Shown here: positions 1-9,986 of the stretch, piece by piece
How the letters are laid out: every line of letters begins with the position of its first letter
How positions within the stretch are numbered: the first letter of the stretch is position 1
From: Pseudomonas putida
GTDB taxonomy: Bacteria; Pseudomonadota; Gammaproteobacteria; Pseudomonadales; Pseudomonadaceae
Assembly (NCBI RefSeq): GCF_009883635.2
Contig: NZ_CP026115.2
Location: forward strand, 4,650,001 to 4,714,000
Length of the DNA: 64,000 nt
Direction of reading: 5' to 3'
The notes under the pieces: generated by a model
The model's input: only the letters and a program-made list of their open reading frames with translations
What the model was told of the DNA's origin: nothing
Databases searched by the model: none
Position numbers and translations under genes: made by a program

Positions 1-184
1 TAAATATGAATAAATTAAAAAAACGTGAAGCGCGCGGTGCCATCCATGCATGCTGTCGGACTTGACAGGATCAAAAAATAAGCAAGATTTTCTACGCGAA
101 TCCAGCAGTTTCCAGCGTGCGTTTACTCCGGCCATCGCATTAGCCCGATGAGCATACAAATACAAGAAATCTGGAGAAGGCCCC

Positions 185-1684
185 ATGCAACAGAGCAGAT
201 CGGAAGTGATCGAGCAGGCAGGCCTGTTCGAGCTGTCTGCGGGCAGTGACGTTCTCGACAGCCCGCGCTACAACCACGATATCGCACCGACCAAGGTGCA
301 CCAGCGCACCTGGAACAAGTGGCACATCACCGCGCTATGGGTGGGCATGTCCATCTGCGTGCCCACCTACACCCTAGGCGGCGTGCTCACGGCCTACTTC
401 GGCCTGAGCGTGGGTGAGGCGCTGCTGGCGATTCTGCTGGCCAACCTCATCGTGCTGATCCCGCTGACCCTCAACGCGTTCCCCGGCACCAAGTACGGCA
501 TCCCTTTCCCGGTGCTGCTGCGCTCGTCGTTCGGCATCCTTGGCTCCAACGTGCCGTGCCTGATCCGCGCGGTGGTGGCCTGTGGCTGGTTCGGCATCCA
601 GACGATGTTCGGCGGCCTGGCCATCCACCTGTTCCTTGGCTCGATCTTCGACGGCTGGAAGGCACTGGCCGGTACCGGCGAGGTGATCGGTTTCATGATC
701 TTCTGGGCGTTGAACTTGTGGGTGGTGCTGCGCGGTGCCGAGTCGATCAAGTGGCTGGAAACCCTGTCGGCACCGCTGTTGGTGGCGGTCGGCTTCGGCC
801 TGCTGTTCTGGGCCTTGCCGCACATGTCGATGACCGAGCTGCTGGCCCAGCCACCCAAGCGCCCGGAAGGGGCCAGCGTGGTCGGTTACTTCTGCGCCGG
901 GCTCACGGCCATGGTCGGTTTCTGGGCCACGTTGTCGCTGAACATTCCGGACTTCAGCCGTTATGCGAAAAGCCAGAAGGACCAGATTCTCGGGCAGATC
1001 TTCGGACTGCCGCTGACCATGTTCCTGTTCGCCTCGCTGGGCGTGATCATGACGGCGGCTTCCGCCTCGCTGGTGGGCGAGACGGTGTCCGACCCGGTCA
1101 GCCTGATCGGCAAGATCCACAGCCCCGGCTGGGTGGCGCTGGCCATGGCGCTGATCGTGATCGCCACCCTGTCGACCAACACCGCCGCCAACATCGTCTC
1201 GCCAACCAATGACTTCCAGAACATCGCCCCGCGGCTGATCGGACGCAGCCGTGCGGTGTGGCTGACCGGTTTCATCGGCCTGGCGTTGATGAGCCACGAA
1301 CTGCTGAAGAAGCTCGGCTGGATCGTTTCCGACCTGAGCCTGGAGAGCGTCTATTCCAACTGGTTGCTGGGCTACTCCAGCCTGCTCGGGCCGATCGCCG
1401 GGATCATGGTGGTGGACTACTTCCTGATCCGCCGTCAAGGCCTGGACCTGGCCGGGCTGTACCGCGACGACGTGTACCCGGCGTGGAACTGGGCGGGTTT
1501 TGCCGCCTTTGCCTTGCCGGTGGCGCTGACCGTGCTCGCCATCGGCAACAGCCGTTTCAGCTGGTTCTACGACTACGGCTGGTTCACCGGGTCGCTGCTG
1601 GGCGGGGCGCTGTACTACGCCCTGGGTGGCCTGGCGGTGCGCGGGCCGGCGATCGCGCCAGTACAAACCAATAAAAATGCCTGA
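185..1684 (+). CDS. NCS1-family nucleobase/hydantoin permease
   Basis: A 499-residue polytopic membrane protein with about 12 hydrophobic segments, as in the nucleobase:cation symporter-1 family (cytosine, allantoin, hydantoin and uracil importers). The N-terminal segment SPRYNHDIAPT, followed by RTWNKWHITALWVGMS, is the usual entry into TM1 of this family. The ATG has a GGAGAAGG Shine-Dalgarno about 5 nt upstream. A Zn amidohydrolase starts 11 bp downstream in the same direction, so the two are probably co-transcribed. From that pairing the likely substrate is a pyrimidine, a hydantoin or a related ureido compound. Genes further upstream in the pathway would lie outside the window. The family call is firm; the substrate is inferred. 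Confidence 0.9.
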   Translation: MQQSRSEVIEQAGLFELSAGSDVLDSPRYNHDIAPTKVHQRTWNKWHITALWVGMSICVPTYTLGGVLTAYFGLSVGEALLAILLANLIVLIPLTLNAFPGTKYGIPFPVLLRSSFGILGSNVPCLIRAVVACGWFGIQTMFGGLAIHLFLGSIFDGWKALAGTGEVIGFMIFWALNLWVVLRGAESIKWLETLSAPLLVAVGFGLLFWALPHMSMTELLAQPPKRPEGASVVGYFCAGLTAMVGFWATLSLNIPDFSRYAKSQKDQILGQIFGLPLTMFLFASLGVIMTAASASLVGETVSDPVSLIGKIHSPGWVALAMALIVIATLSTNTAANIVSPTNDFQNIAPRLIGRSRAVWLTGFIGLALMSHELLKKLGWIVSDLSLESVYSNWLLGYSSLLGPIAGIMVVDYFLIRRQGLDLAGLYRDDVYPAWNWAGFAAFALPVALTVLAIGNSRFSWFYDYGWFTGSLLGGALYYALGGLAVRGPAIAPVQTNKNA

Positions 1685-1695
1685 GGAGAAACACC

Positions 1696-2979
1696 ATGAG
1701 CCCATCCCAGCCTGTGCTGAAATCCACCGAACGCCATGTCGACAGCGAGCGCCTGTGGCAATCGCTGATGGACCTTGCCCGTCTCGGCGCCACGCCCAAG
1801 GGTGGCGTATGCCGGCTGGCATTGACCGACCTCGACCGCCAGGCCCGCGACCTGTTCGTACAATGGACCGAGGCCGCCGGTTGCTCCGTCAGCGTCGATG
1901 CGATGGGCAACATCTTCGCCCGTCGCCCAGGGCGTAACCCCAAGTTGCCACCGGTGATGACCGGCAGCCACATCGACACCCAGCCAACCGGCGGCAAGTT
2001 CGATGGCTGTTTCGGCGTAATGGCCGGGCTGGAGGTGCTGCGCACCCTCAACGACCTGGGCATCGAGACCGAGGCACCGCTGGAGGTGGTGGTGTGGACC
2101 AACGAAGAAGGCTCGCGCTTCGCGCCCTGCATGATGGGATCGGGCGTGTTCGCCGGCAAATTCACCCTGGAAGAAACCCTGGCCAAGCGCGATGCCCAAG
2201 GCGTGTCGGTCGGCGAGGCGCTGAACGCCATCGGTTATGCCGGCCAGCGCGCGGTGCTCGGCCACCCGGTGGGTGCGTACTTCGAAGCGCATATCGAACA
2301 GGGGCCGATCCTTGAAGACCAGGCCAAGACCATCGGCGTAGTGCTCGGCGCCCTGGGGCAGAAATGGTTCGACCTGACCCTGCGCGGCGTCGAAGCCCAC
2401 GCCGGGCCGACGCCGATGCACCTGCGCAAGGACGCCCTGGTAGGCGCCGCGGCCGTCGTCGAAGCAGTCAACCGCACCGCCCACGCGCATCAGCCACACG
2501 CCTGCGGCACGGTCGGTTGCCTGCAAGCCTACCCCGGCTCGCGCAACGTGATCCCGGGCGAGGTGCGCATGACCCTGGACTTCCGTCACCTGGAAGGCGA
2601 TCAGCTGGATGCGATGATCGCCGAGGTGCGCGGGGTGATCGAAGCGACCTGTGCCAAGCACGGCCTGAGCCATGAACTGGTCCCCACGGCAGACTTCCCG
2701 GCGCTGTATTTCGACCGCGGTTGCGTCGATGCCGTACGCCAGTCGGCGCAGGCCCTCGGGCTGCCGCACATGGACATCGTCAGTGGGGCAGGGCATGACG
2801 CGATCTTCCTCGCCGAGCTGGGGCCGGCGGGTATGATCTTCGTGCCTTGCGAGAATGGCATCAGCCATAACGAGATCGAGAACGCCACGCCCGAGGACCT
2901 GGCGGCAGGTTGCGCGGTGTTGCTGCGGGCCATGCTGGCGGCTTCGGAGGCGATCGCCAGCGGGCGCCTGGCTGCCTAG
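1696..2979 (+). CDS. M20-type Zn hydrolase, N-carbamoyl-amino acid / beta-ureidopropionase type
   Basis: A 427-residue amidase/hydantoinase-carbamoylase family enzyme. Metal-ligand motifs visible in order are GSHIDT and GKFDG near residues 90-105, TNEEGSRF near 137, AHIEQGP near 200, and AGHDA near 360, whose His is the C-terminal ligand. The family hydrolyses N-carbamoyl amino acids or 3-ureidopropionate to the free amino acid, CO2 and ammonia. The gene follows the NCS1 permease by 11 bp with a GAGGAGA ribosome site. This supports a role as the last step of reductive pyrimidine or hydantoin breakdown after uptake. Allantoate amidohydrolase is the main alternative within the same family. Confidence 0.88.
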   Translation: MSPSQPVLKSTERHVDSERLWQSLMDLARLGATPKGGVCRLALTDLDRQARDLFVQWTEAAGCSVSVDAMGNIFARRPGRNPKLPPVMTGSHIDTQPTGGKFDGCFGVMAGLEVLRTLNDLGIETEAPLEVVVWTNEEGSRFAPCMMGSGVFAGKFTLEETLAKRDAQGVSVGEALNAIGYAGQRAVLGHPVGAYFEAHIEQGPILEDQAKTIGVVLGALGQKWFDLTLRGVEAHAGPTPMHLRKDALVGAAAVVEAVNRTAHAHQPHACGTVGCLQAYPGSRNVIPGEVRMTLDFRHLEGDQLDAMIAEVRGVIEATCAKHGLSHELVPTADFPALYFDRGCVDAVRQSAQALGLPHMDIVSGAGHDAIFLAELGPAGMIFVPCENGISHNEIENATPEDLAAGCAVLLRAMLAASEAIASGRLAA

Positions 2980-3071
2980 GCCGGTACCGACCTGATTGCC
3001 GGCAAGCGGGCTCCCACAGGCATCGCACAGCCTTTGGCGGTTGTGCTGGCCTGTGGGGCCAGGCGATGTGA

Positions 3072-4424
3072 TCAGGCCAATGCTTCGCGGCTGTTGCTGG
3101 CCACTTTGCTGTGGCGCAGTGTCGGCAGCAGGAAGGCGATTGCCAGCAGGCAGGCGGCTACCAGCATCACGAAGCCACCGTCCCAGCCGAAGTGGTCGAC
3201 GGTGTATCCCATCGCTGCACTGGCTGCCACCGAGCCGCCGAGGTAGCCGAACAGCCCGGTGAAGCCGGCCGCCGTGCCCGCAGCTTTTTTCGGTGCCAGT
3301 TCCAGCGCCTGCAGGCCCACCAGCATCACCGGCCCGTAGATCAGGAAACCGATGGAGAACAGCGCGATCATGTCGACGGTCGGGTTGCCTGGCGGGTTCA
3401 GCCAGTACACCAGGGTGGCCACGGTCACCAACGCCATGAACACGATGCCGGTCAGGCCACGGTTGCCGCGGAAAATCTTGTCCGACATCCAGCCGCACAG
3501 CAGGGTGCCGGGGATACCTGCCCATTCATAGAAGAAATACGCCCACGAGGTGGTGTCGACGCTGAAGTGTTTGGCTTCCTTCAGGTAGGTCGGTGCCCAG
3601 TCCAGTACGCCATAACGCAGCAGGTAGACGAACACGTTGGCTAAAGCGATGTACCAAAGCATCTTGTTGCGCAGCACGTACTGCACAAAGATCTGCTTGG
3701 CGGAAAACTCCTGCTCGTGGCTTGCGTCGTAGCCTTCCGGATAGTCGTTCTTGTATTGCTCGACCGGCGGCAGGCCGACCGACTGCGGGGTGTCGCGCAT
3801 GGCGGCAAAGGCGAACACCGCCACCAGCACGGCAACCGCTGCAGGTACATAGAATGCCGCGTGCCAGTCGTTGGTCCAGCCCAGGCCCAGCAGGAACAAC
3901 GGGCCGATCAACCCGCCACCGACGTTGTGCGCCACGTTCCATACCGAGACCACGCCACCGCGTTCCTTCTGCGACCACCAGTGCACCATGGTCCGTCCGC
4001 TCGGCGGCCAGCCCATGCCCTGGGCCCAGCCGTTGATGAACAGCAGCACGAACATGATCGTTACGCTGGAGGTGGCCCAATGCGCGAATCCGAACACGAA
4101 CATCACTGCCGCCGAGATCAGCAGGCCGAATGGCAGGAAGAAGCGCGGGTTGGAGCGGTCCGAGACCAGGCCCATGAGGAACTTGGACAGGCCGTAGGCA
4201 ATCGCGATGGCCGAGATGGCCAGGCCCAGTTGGCCTCGGGTGTAGCCTTGTTCTTCGATGAGATAGGGCATTGCCAGGGAGAAATTCTTGCGCAGCAGGT
4301 AGTAGCCGGCGTAGCCGAAGAAGATCCCGGCGAAGATCTGCCAGCGTAGCCGGCGGTAGGTACTGTCTATGCGCTCGTCGGGCAGGGGTGCCCGATGCGC
4401 GGCAGGGCGGAAGAAAGCGAACAT
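3072..4424 (-). CDS. glpT: Glycerol-3-phosphate:phosphate antiporter
   Basis: A 450-residue major facilitator protein very close to E. coli GlpT along its whole length. Recognisable segments include [11 protein letters not shown] near residue 21, the organophosphate-antiporter signature [20 protein letters not shown] near 137-156, and [11 protein letters not shown] near the C-terminus. It exchanges cytoplasmic phosphate for external sn-glycerol-3-phosphate across the inner membrane. The ATG is preceded by GGAG at good distance. It stands alone, reading away from an AT-rich 109-bp upstream region that presumably holds its promoter. No other glp genes are in the window. Confidence 0.93.
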   Translation of the reverse strand: MFAFFRPAAHRAPLPDERIDSTYRRLRWQIFAGIFFGYAGYYLLRKNFSLAMPYLIEEQGYTRGQLGLAISAIAIAYGLSKFLMGLVSDRSNPRFFLPFGLLISAAVMFVFGFAHWATSSVTIMFVLLFINGWAQGMGWPPSGRTMVHWWSQKERGGVVSVWNVAHNVGGGLIGPLFLLGLGWTNDWHAAFYVPAAVAVLVAVFAFAAMRDTPQSVGLPPVEQYKNDYPEGYDASHEQEFSAKQIFVQYVLRNKMLWYIALANVFVYLLRYGVLDWAPTYLKEAKHFSVDTTSWAYFFYEWAGIPGTLLCGWMSDKIFRGNRGLTGIVFMALVTVATLVYWLNPPGNPTVDMIALFSIGFLIYGPVMLVGLQALELAPKKAAGTAAGFTGLFGYLGGSVAASAAMGYTVDHFGWDGGFVMLVAACLLAIAFLLPTLRHSKVASNSREALA

Positions 4425-4533
4425 GTGAAGCTCCAGCTTTGTTATAGGTATGCGAAAGCGAATATTACATTTTCATTACAGAAAAAATAACGCTTTCCTT
4501 GGCTGGAATTTGTTGAATTGTGAAGCAGCGATC

Positions 4534-5496
4534 TCAGGCGATGACGCCAACCAGGCGGCCATCGCGCCCCATATGGTAGCGCTGCAGATCCTGCGCTAGC
4601 GTCAGGTGCCCGCTGTAATGAGCAAGCGCCTCGTTGCGCACGTCATCGATGCACGGGCTGCGTTTGGGGTCCCCCTGATAGCGCGCACTGAAATGCGTGA
4701 GTACCAGATTACGCACCCCTGCCATTTCAGCGAACTGCGCCACCGCCGCCGCCGTACTATGCCCGAACGTGTTACCACTGCGCTCGACGATGGGCTGGGT
4801 ATAGGTCGCCTCATGCACCAGCACATCCGCGCCACTGGCGACCTCGGCGAGCAATGCCGGGTTGTCGTTGTCGCCACAGACGATCACTCGCCGCGGGGGC
4901 CGCGAGGCTTTCAGGTAGTCACGCGGCTCGAGCCGCTGCCCGTCATGCTCGACCACCAGGCCCTTGGCCAGGTAACCCCACAACGGCCCGCGCGGAATCC
5001 CTTCGGCCTCCAGCCGCTGAATGTCCAGGCGGGGTTCAGGGTTCAGTTCGGTAAACACGAAGCCAACGCTCGGCACCCGGTGCGACAGCTGCACGGTACT
5101 GACCTGGATGTGCTCGCTCTGCCACTGCCCCAGGCCCTCGACCGGCAACAGGCGCAGTTCGAACGGCAGGTAGGTTTCGCTGGCCGCCAGGCTCAGGCGC
5201 ACCCAGTCCTGCAAGGCGGCGGGCAGGATCAGGTCGAGCGGCTCACTGCGCCCGCCCATCCCGGCGCTGGCCAGCAGCCCCGGCAGGCCGAAGCAATGGT
5301 CGCCATGCACATGGGTGATGAAGATGCCGCGCAGGTCGCGGACCGAGAGCGAACTGCGCAGCAACTGATGCTGGGTGCCTTCGCCGCAATCGACCAGGTA
5401 CCAGTGCTTGCCGCTGGCTTCGATGACGGCGGTGGCGCTGACGTTGCGGGCTTTTGTAGGCACCCCCGAGGAGGTGCCCAGAAACTGCAGGTCCAA
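4534..5496 (-). CDS. rnz: Ribonuclease Z (tRNA 3'-processing endonuclease)
   Basis: A metallo-beta-lactamase-fold nuclease of 320 residues. The zinc motif THVHGDH is at residues 61-67, with further His/Asp ligands at GDNDNP, VHEATY and TFGHSTA, and LTHFSARY near the C-terminus. It cleaves tRNA precursors 3' of the discriminator base or acts as an RNase BN-type enzyme. I place the start at a TTG giving the family-typical N-terminus [15 protein letters not shown] lies 7 nt before this TTG, whereas the in-frame GTG 30 bp further upstream has no ribosome site and adds residues foreign to the family. The gene reads toward glpT. Confidence 0.92.
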   Translation of the reverse strand: MDLQFLGTSSGVPTKARNVSATAVIEASGKHWYLVDCGEGTQHQLLRSSLSVRDLRGIFITHVHGDHCFGLPGLLASAGMGGRSEPLDLILPAALQDWVRLSLAASETYLPFELRLLPVEGLGQWQSEHIQVSTVQLSHRVPSVGFVFTELNPEPRLDIQRLEAEGIPRGPLWGYLAKGLVVEHDGQRLEPRDYLKASRPPRRVIVCGDNDNPALLAEVASGADVLVHEATYTQPIVERSGNTFGHSTAAAVAQFAEMAGVRNLVLTHFSARYQGDPKRSPCIDDVRNEALAHYSGHLTLAQDLQRYHMGRDGRLVGVIA

Positions 5497-5556
5497 TGTT
5501 TCGCTCCATGCGTGGGGGAGCCACACCTTAGACGGATTGCTGCAGGGCGTCGATGC

Positions 5557-6120
5557 TCAGGGCACGGCAGGGGCGTCCTGGCGCCAGATCAGCTTGCTGG
5601 TGTCGTAGCCCTGTTTTTGGGCGATCGCCACCAACTGCTCGCGTGTCTGGTCGGTGATTGCCGGCGTGCGCGACAGCAGCCACAAGTATTCGCGGTTGGG
5701 GTGGCCGACCAGCGCCACGCGGTAGTCCTTGTCGTGGTAAAGCACCCAGTATTCGCCTTTGGTAAGCCCCGGTGCCAGCCGGCTGAACCAGTTGTCGAAG
5801 CGCACCCAGAGCTTGTCTGTCTTGCCCGGCACCTGGGGTTCGGCGATGCCGTGGGCTTCATTCCATGCGCCGTCCTTTTCCTTGCAGCGGTTGGTTACAT
5901 CAATGCGGCCATCCTCCCGCAAGCCGTAATGGGCTTCGGACTGCACGCAGTTGCGCTGGAAGAACATCGGCAGGCGCGCCAGCTCGTACCAGGTGCCCTG
6001 GTAGCGTTGCAGGTCGACCTGTTCGGTGGTCGGCGGGGAGCGGTGATCGTCGTTTGAACCGACGCAGCCCATCAGGGCCAAGGTCATGCAGGAAAACATC
6101 AGGGCCGTGCGCATCGCCAT
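5557..6120 (-). CDS. blc: Outer-membrane lipocalin lipoprotein (Blc type)
   Basis: A 187-residue bacterial lipocalin. The start at 6120 has an excellent AGGAGG site and yields a lipoprotein signal with lipobox LMGC (Cys19). The lipocalin signature GTWYELARLP is at residues 42-51, and the family segments YWVLYHDKDYRVALVG and YLWLLSRTP follow. E. coli Blc sits in the outer membrane and binds lysophospholipids and fatty acids. The open frame extends further upstream through a non-canonical start, but that would bury the lipoprotein signal. It lies 60 bp from rnz on the same strand and may share its transcript. Confidence 0.9.
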   Translation of the reverse strand: MAMRTALMFSCMTLALMGCVGSNDDHRSPPTTEQVDLQRYQGTWYELARLPMFFQRNCVQSEAHYGLREDGRIDVTNRCKEKDGAWNEAHGIAEPQVPGKTDKLWVRFDNWFSRLAPGLTKGEYWVLYHDKDYRVALVGHPNREYLWLLSRTPAITDQTREQLVAIAQKQGYDTSKLIWRQDAPAVP

Positions 6121-6333
6121 GGCAAACCTCCTGTCAGCGAGTGTGGGGCTCACCTTTGGTTCGATGCGGGCGGGGCGCAAAAGTTGTATTGACGATGCAT
6201 GGCGTAAGGAATTGAGTGCCTGTGTCAGCTCAGAGCCAAAGCGAAAGAGGCTTTTCCTACAGCTGACTCAGAAACTTCCCAAGCAAATCCATGATGGGAT
6301 TTCCCCCTGCACACGCTGTCAGGGAGACACCTC

Positions 6334-7668
6334 ATGTATCTGGATTACCTGGTGCCCTCGTGGTTCCAGATCGAATCATGTATCACCGATCAGATGGGCT
6401 ATCAGGGAGGCTCCCATTTCCGTACCTACCTAAACGAACCGGTCGCCTCACTGGCCCTCAACCTGCGTCGGGTTAGGGCTGTCGAGGCGGCCTTCAACCA
6501 GGCCGAGTGGCAAGCCGGCAGCATGCTGCGCCAGCGCTTTGCCGAGCTGGAAATCGCCAGCATCCTCGACGAGCTGCTCAAGGTGGTGCGGGAGATGGCG
6601 ATGATCGTCGTCGGCAGCACCCTCACCGGCGGCGCGATTGGCGCCGGGATCGGGGCATTTGGCGCTGGTGCAGGGGCCATTCCTTTGGCCGGCGCTGGCG
6701 CGGCAATGGGGCTCAAGGTCAGTGGTTGGATACTTGGCGTGCTGGGGCTTGCCTCCATTGCCGAGTTTTTTCTCGAAGGGTTGCCGCGCATCGGTGAGTA
6801 CTACCTTGACGGCATACGTATCGCTTGGGACGGGACACGGGACGAAGGTATCAACCCGTTCGGATCGGACGATCCGTTTGCCATTTCCAGAGCTGCCCAT
6901 CATATCGCCCTGGGTCATGTGGAAGTCGTGGTTTTGCTGCTGGGCGCGATCGTATCGCACCTTACGCGCGGACGCGGCGATGCTCGGGTGCTGGCGCAAG
7001 AGATGGCGGCAAGCAGTAAAGGTGCGAGGCTGGGGCAATGGATGCTCAAGCATGAAGAGGGGTTGAAGAAACGGCCAGACTTGCAGGTGCCGGAGCGGCG
7101 CAAGGGAGGGCTGGGTGATCCGCATCCGAATCAAAAGAATCAGCCGAAGAAGGAGCCGCCTGAACACCACCCCGGCAGGATGGCATTGCATAATGTCGAA
7201 TGCTTCAAAGCTGACAAAGTGCCGGAATACAAGGTGGGAGAATTCAAGCGGCAGCTGAGTGGTCAGGAGGATGGGCTCAACTGGATGACTATCGATGAGT
7301 TTCTGGAGAAGATCGAAAACCCAGAACAGCGAAATAAAGGGCTTGCTCAGAAAGCTCGAAGAAAGGAGTTGGAGATCATCCAGGAAAATTTTGAGAAGGA
7401 GCTAAGGAAGACCATGGGGCCTTTTGAAGCACAACAAGTTGCCATGGAAAAAGCTAGAAACAGAATGTCAGCCATAGCAGCGCTGCACAATCCAGACCTT
7501 GTCGCTGGAGGTAGAGACGTCATATCGGATTTCGGGGATCGCCAGATAAACTCCATAATAGGACCTCAATGGAAAACAAAGATACCCAATTTGAAGAAGG
7601 CCGCCGAAGCGGTGCCGCCCGAACTTAGAAGCTCAACCCGCATGAATGTCAAATTGCACAAATGCTGA
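6334..7668 (+). CDS. Polymorphic toxin with Ntox15 (Tde-type) DNase C-terminus
   Basis: A 444-residue chimeric effector. Residues 98-125 form a glycine-zipper stretch (AIGAGIGAFGAGAGAIPLAG) followed by hydrophobic segments to about 145, and a second hydrophobic segment lies near 205-220. The middle (240-290) is charged and Pro/Lys-rich. The C-terminal region carries AALHNPDLVAGG, where His385-x-x-Asp388 matches the HxxD active site of Ntox15 DNases such as Agrobacterium T6SS effectors Tde1 and Tde2. The last 150 codons are visibly more AT-rich than the rest, as expected for a swapped toxin tip. The downstream gene has the cognate immunity architecture. Delivery by type VI secretion is inferred; no T6SS genes are in the window. 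Confidence 0.8.
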   Translation: MYLDYLVPSWFQIESCITDQMGYQGGSHFRTYLNEPVASLALNLRRVRAVEAAFNQAEWQAGSMLRQRFAELEIASILDELLKVVREMAMIVVGSTLTGGAIGAGIGAFGAGAGAIPLAGAGAAMGLKVSGWILGVLGLASIAEFFLEGLPRIGEYYLDGIRIAWDGTRDEGINPFGSDDPFAISRAAHHIALGHVEVVVLLLGAIVSHLTRGRGDARVLAQEMAASSKGARLGQWMLKHEEGLKKRPDLQVPERRKGGLGDPHPNQKNQPKKEPPEHHPGRMALHNVECFKADKVPEYKVGEFKRQLSGQEDGLNWMTIDEFLEKIENPEQRNKGLAQKARRKELEIIQENFEKELRKTMGPFEAQQVAMEKARNRMSAIAALHNPDLVAGGRDVISDFGDRQINSIIGPQWKTKIPNLKKAAEAVPPELRSSTRMNVKLHKC

Positions 7669-7683
7669 GTCAAGGACATCAAG

Positions 7684-8307
7684 ATGGATAAAATCTTTGC
7701 CAGGTTTATTGAGAATTTCGGTCATCCGATCGATCGCCGGGAAGTACCTTCCTCGACGATCGAAAAGTACAGGGGTAAGCTTCCCGCCAAGCTTCTGGAA
7801 TACTGGTCTGAGCATGGGTGGGGAGGCTATGGCGAAGGGATTTTCTGGTTAGTCAATCCACATGAATATGAGGCAGTCGTTTCATCCTGGATAGCGGGCA
7901 CGAAATTCAGCTCACACGATACCTACCATTTGATCGCCCGAAGCGCTTTTGGAGACCTGTATCTATGGGGTGAAAGAACTGGTTTTTCACTGGAAATTAC
8001 AGGTGTCAGCGCTCGATACGCATTTTATAAAAATGAATTCACAAAAGATCAGCTAGAAGCTGAGCTCCAAGGGTTTTTCCTGTCAAGAAAACTCGACTCA
8101 AACGATTTCAATGATCTCTTCGAACCTGCTAGCGCAAAATTCGGAAAACTCAAGAATGATGAAATGTACGGCTTTTTCCCCGCCCTTATGTTGGGTGGCT
8201 CTGACCGCCTGGAGCACCTCAAGAAGGTCAGCGCCGTTGAGCATCTAGTTTTTCTTGCACAGCTGACAGACCTTAAACCTTACGCCTTCTCCAGTCAGCC
8301 AGATTGA
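7684..8307 (+). CDS. Tdi-type immunity protein (GAD-like + DUF1851)
   Basis: A 207-residue cytoplasmic protein with no signal or membrane segment. Residues 1-110 resemble the GAD-related domain (FIENFGHPIDRREVPSSTIE, then LLEYWSEHGWGGYGEGIFWL). Residues 140-205 resemble DUF1851 (LFEPASAKFGKL, MYGFFPALMLGG, then HLVFLAQL). That two-domain order is the one known for Tdi immunity proteins paired with Tde DNase effectors. It starts 15 bp after the toxin stop with an AAGGA site, so the two are co-translated. Base composition is low-GC like the toxin tip, suggesting joint acquisition. Its expected job is to bind and neutralise the HxxD nuclease domain. Confidence 0.8.
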   Translation: MDKIFARFIENFGHPIDRREVPSSTIEKYRGKLPAKLLEYWSEHGWGGYGEGIFWLVNPHEYEAVVSSWIAGTKFSSHDTYHLIARSAFGDLYLWGERTGFSLEITGVSARYAFYKNEFTKDQLEAELQGFFLSRKLDSNDFNDLFEPASAKFGKLKNDEMYGFFPALMLGGSDRLEHLKKVSAVEHLVFLAQLTDLKPYAFSSQPD

Positions 8308-8312
8308 AGGAC

Positions 8313-8978
8313 CTATCTGCCCTGCACATGTACTCGCTGGCCGCAATCGCTATGTGCTGGCAGGTCGAATGAACCGGTCCGCACTTCGCCCACGTGCACA
8401 TAACGAGCGATGACCACGCCCTTGGGCGTCACTTGCGAATACTTCAGGGTGAACGCCCCTGGCGCGGCATCGTCGCCAAACAGGCGCTTGCCACGGCCCA
8501 GCAACACCGGGTGAGTGAGCAACTGAAGCTCATCGACCAGTCCGGCGGCGAGCAGTTGCTGCACCACATTGGCACTGCCCTGGGTGAGCAGATCAGCACC
8601 ATCCTGCTGCTTGAGGGCACGTACCGCCGCGACGATATCCGCACCCAGCGCGTGGCTGTTATGCCACTCAAGACTGTCCGGGTCATGGGTAGCGACATGC
8701 TTGGCCACGCTGTTGAACAGGTTGGCGATGGAGAATTCCTCCGTATCGTCTTTCACCTTCGGCCAGTAGCCGGCAAAGATGTCATAGGTGCGCCGGCCCA
8801 GCAGCAATTCGAAAGGTTGGCTGAACAGCGCCTGCATGGCCTGGCCGAACACTTCCTCGGCATGTGGCACCAGCCAACCGCCAAAGGTGAAACCGCCACT
8901 GGTGTCTTCCTGTGGGCCGCCGGGGGCCTGCATGACGCCGTCGAGGCTGACGAAGGCGGCTACGATGAGTTTGCGCAT
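8313..8978 (-). CDS. Dihydrofolate reductase-family (RibD C-terminal-like) protein
   Basis: A 221-residue protein of the RibD C-terminal/DHFR-like fold. The family markers are the N-terminal MRKLIVAAFVSLDGVMQAPG, LLGRRTYDIFAGYWP near residue 60, and the C-terminal HPVLLGRGKRLF. I chose the ATG at 8978 because GGAG lies 7 nt upstream and the N-terminus then matches the family. The substrate is unknown for this branch; members are NADPH-dependent reductases by fold. Its stop is only 5 bp from the end of the convergent immunity gene. Confidence 0.85.
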   Translation of the reverse strand: MRKLIVAAFVSLDGVMQAPGGPQEDTSGGFTFGGWLVPHAEEVFGQAMQALFSQPFELLLGRRTYDIFAGYWPKVKDDTEEFSIANLFNSVAKHVATHDPDSLEWHNSHALGADIVAAVRALKQQDGADLLTQGSANVVQQLLAAGLVDELQLLTHPVLLGRGKRLFGDDAAPGAFTLKYSQVTPKGVVIARYVHVGEVRTGSFDLPAHSDCGQRVHVQGR

Positions 8979-9139
8979 TGGGCTCTCCTGAAAGGCCAGT
9001 CGGGGGTGATGATTCACTTATGGTCGAACGGCACGCGGCGATTTCGACAGGGCATGCAGTCCCGTTTTTGGCACAAGCGCGGTCACCTGCCTGGGTTACC
9101 ATCCACGCTGTGAACCCTTTCCCCACAGGAGTGCCGCCC

Positions 9140-9952
9140 ATGACCGAGTACACCGCGTTCAAGGTCGAATTGACCGACAACATCGCCCATGTGCAGATCA
9201 ACCGCCCGGAAAAGATCAACGCGATGAACGCGGCCTTCTGGGCGGAAATCGTCGAGATCTTCCAGTGGATTGACGACACCGATGCCGTGCGCGCAGTGGT
9301 GATCAGCGGTGCCGGCAAGCATTTTTCCGCCGGTATCGACCTGATGATGCTGGCGTCGCTGGCCGGGCAGATGGGCAAGGATGTCGGCCGCAATGCGCGC
9401 TTCCTGCGCAAGACCATCCAGCGCCTGCAGGGCTCCTTCAACGCCGTGGACAACTGCCGCAAGCCGGTGCTGGCGGCGGTGCAGGGCTACTGCATCGGCG
9501 GCGCCATCGACCTGATCTCCGCCTGCGACATGCGCTACTGCAGCCGCGATGCGCAATTCTCGATCAAGGAAATCGACATGGGCATGGCCGCCGATGTCGG
9601 CACCTTGCAACGTTTGCCACGTATCATCGGCGACGGCATGATGCGTGAGCTGGCCTTCACCGGGCGCAATGTGGAAGCCGACGAGGCGCTGCGCATCGGC
9701 CTGGTCAACCGGGTCTATGATGATCAGGCCGCGTTGCTCGACGGGGTCTTTGCCATTGCCCGCGAGATTGCCGCAAAATCGCCGATCGCCGTGGCCGGCA
9801 CCAAGGAGATGCTCAGCTACATGCGTGACCATCGCATCGACGATGGCCTGGATTACATCGCCACCTGGAACGCCGCGATGCTGCAGTCCGAAGACCTGCG
9901 CGTGGCCGTGGCGGCGCACATGAGCAAACAGAAACCGACGTTCGCCGACTGA
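9140..9952 (+). CDS. Enoyl-CoA hydratase/isomerase (crotonase family)
   Basis: A 270-residue crotonase-superfamily protein. The first oxyanion-hole segment reads [14 protein letters not shown] near residues 56-69 and the second [19 protein letters not shown] near 115-133. The acidic residues in [19 protein letters not shown] place it closer to delta3,5-delta2,4-dienoyl-CoA isomerases (ECH1 type) than to classical FadB-type hydratases, so a role in beta-oxidation of unsaturated acyl chains is likely. The start at 9140 has CAGGAG upstream; the open frame extends about 160 bp further 5' but that part overlaps the divergent gene and looks non-coding. nudC follows 34 bp downstream. Confidence 0.88.
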   Translation: MTEYTAFKVELTDNIAHVQINRPEKINAMNAAFWAEIVEIFQWIDDTDAVRAVVISGAGKHFSAGIDLMMLASLAGQMGKDVGRNARFLRKTIQRLQGSFNAVDNCRKPVLAAVQGYCIGGAIDLISACDMRYCSRDAQFSIKEIDMGMAADVGTLQRLPRIIGDGMMRELAFTGRNVEADEALRIGLVNRVYDDQAALLDGVFAIAREIAAKSPIAVAGTKEMLSYMRDHRIDDGLDYIATWNAAMLQSEDLRVAVAAHMSKQKPTFAD

Positions 9953-9986
9953 CCGGGCCGGGGGACGCAGTAAAGGAACCCCCGAC

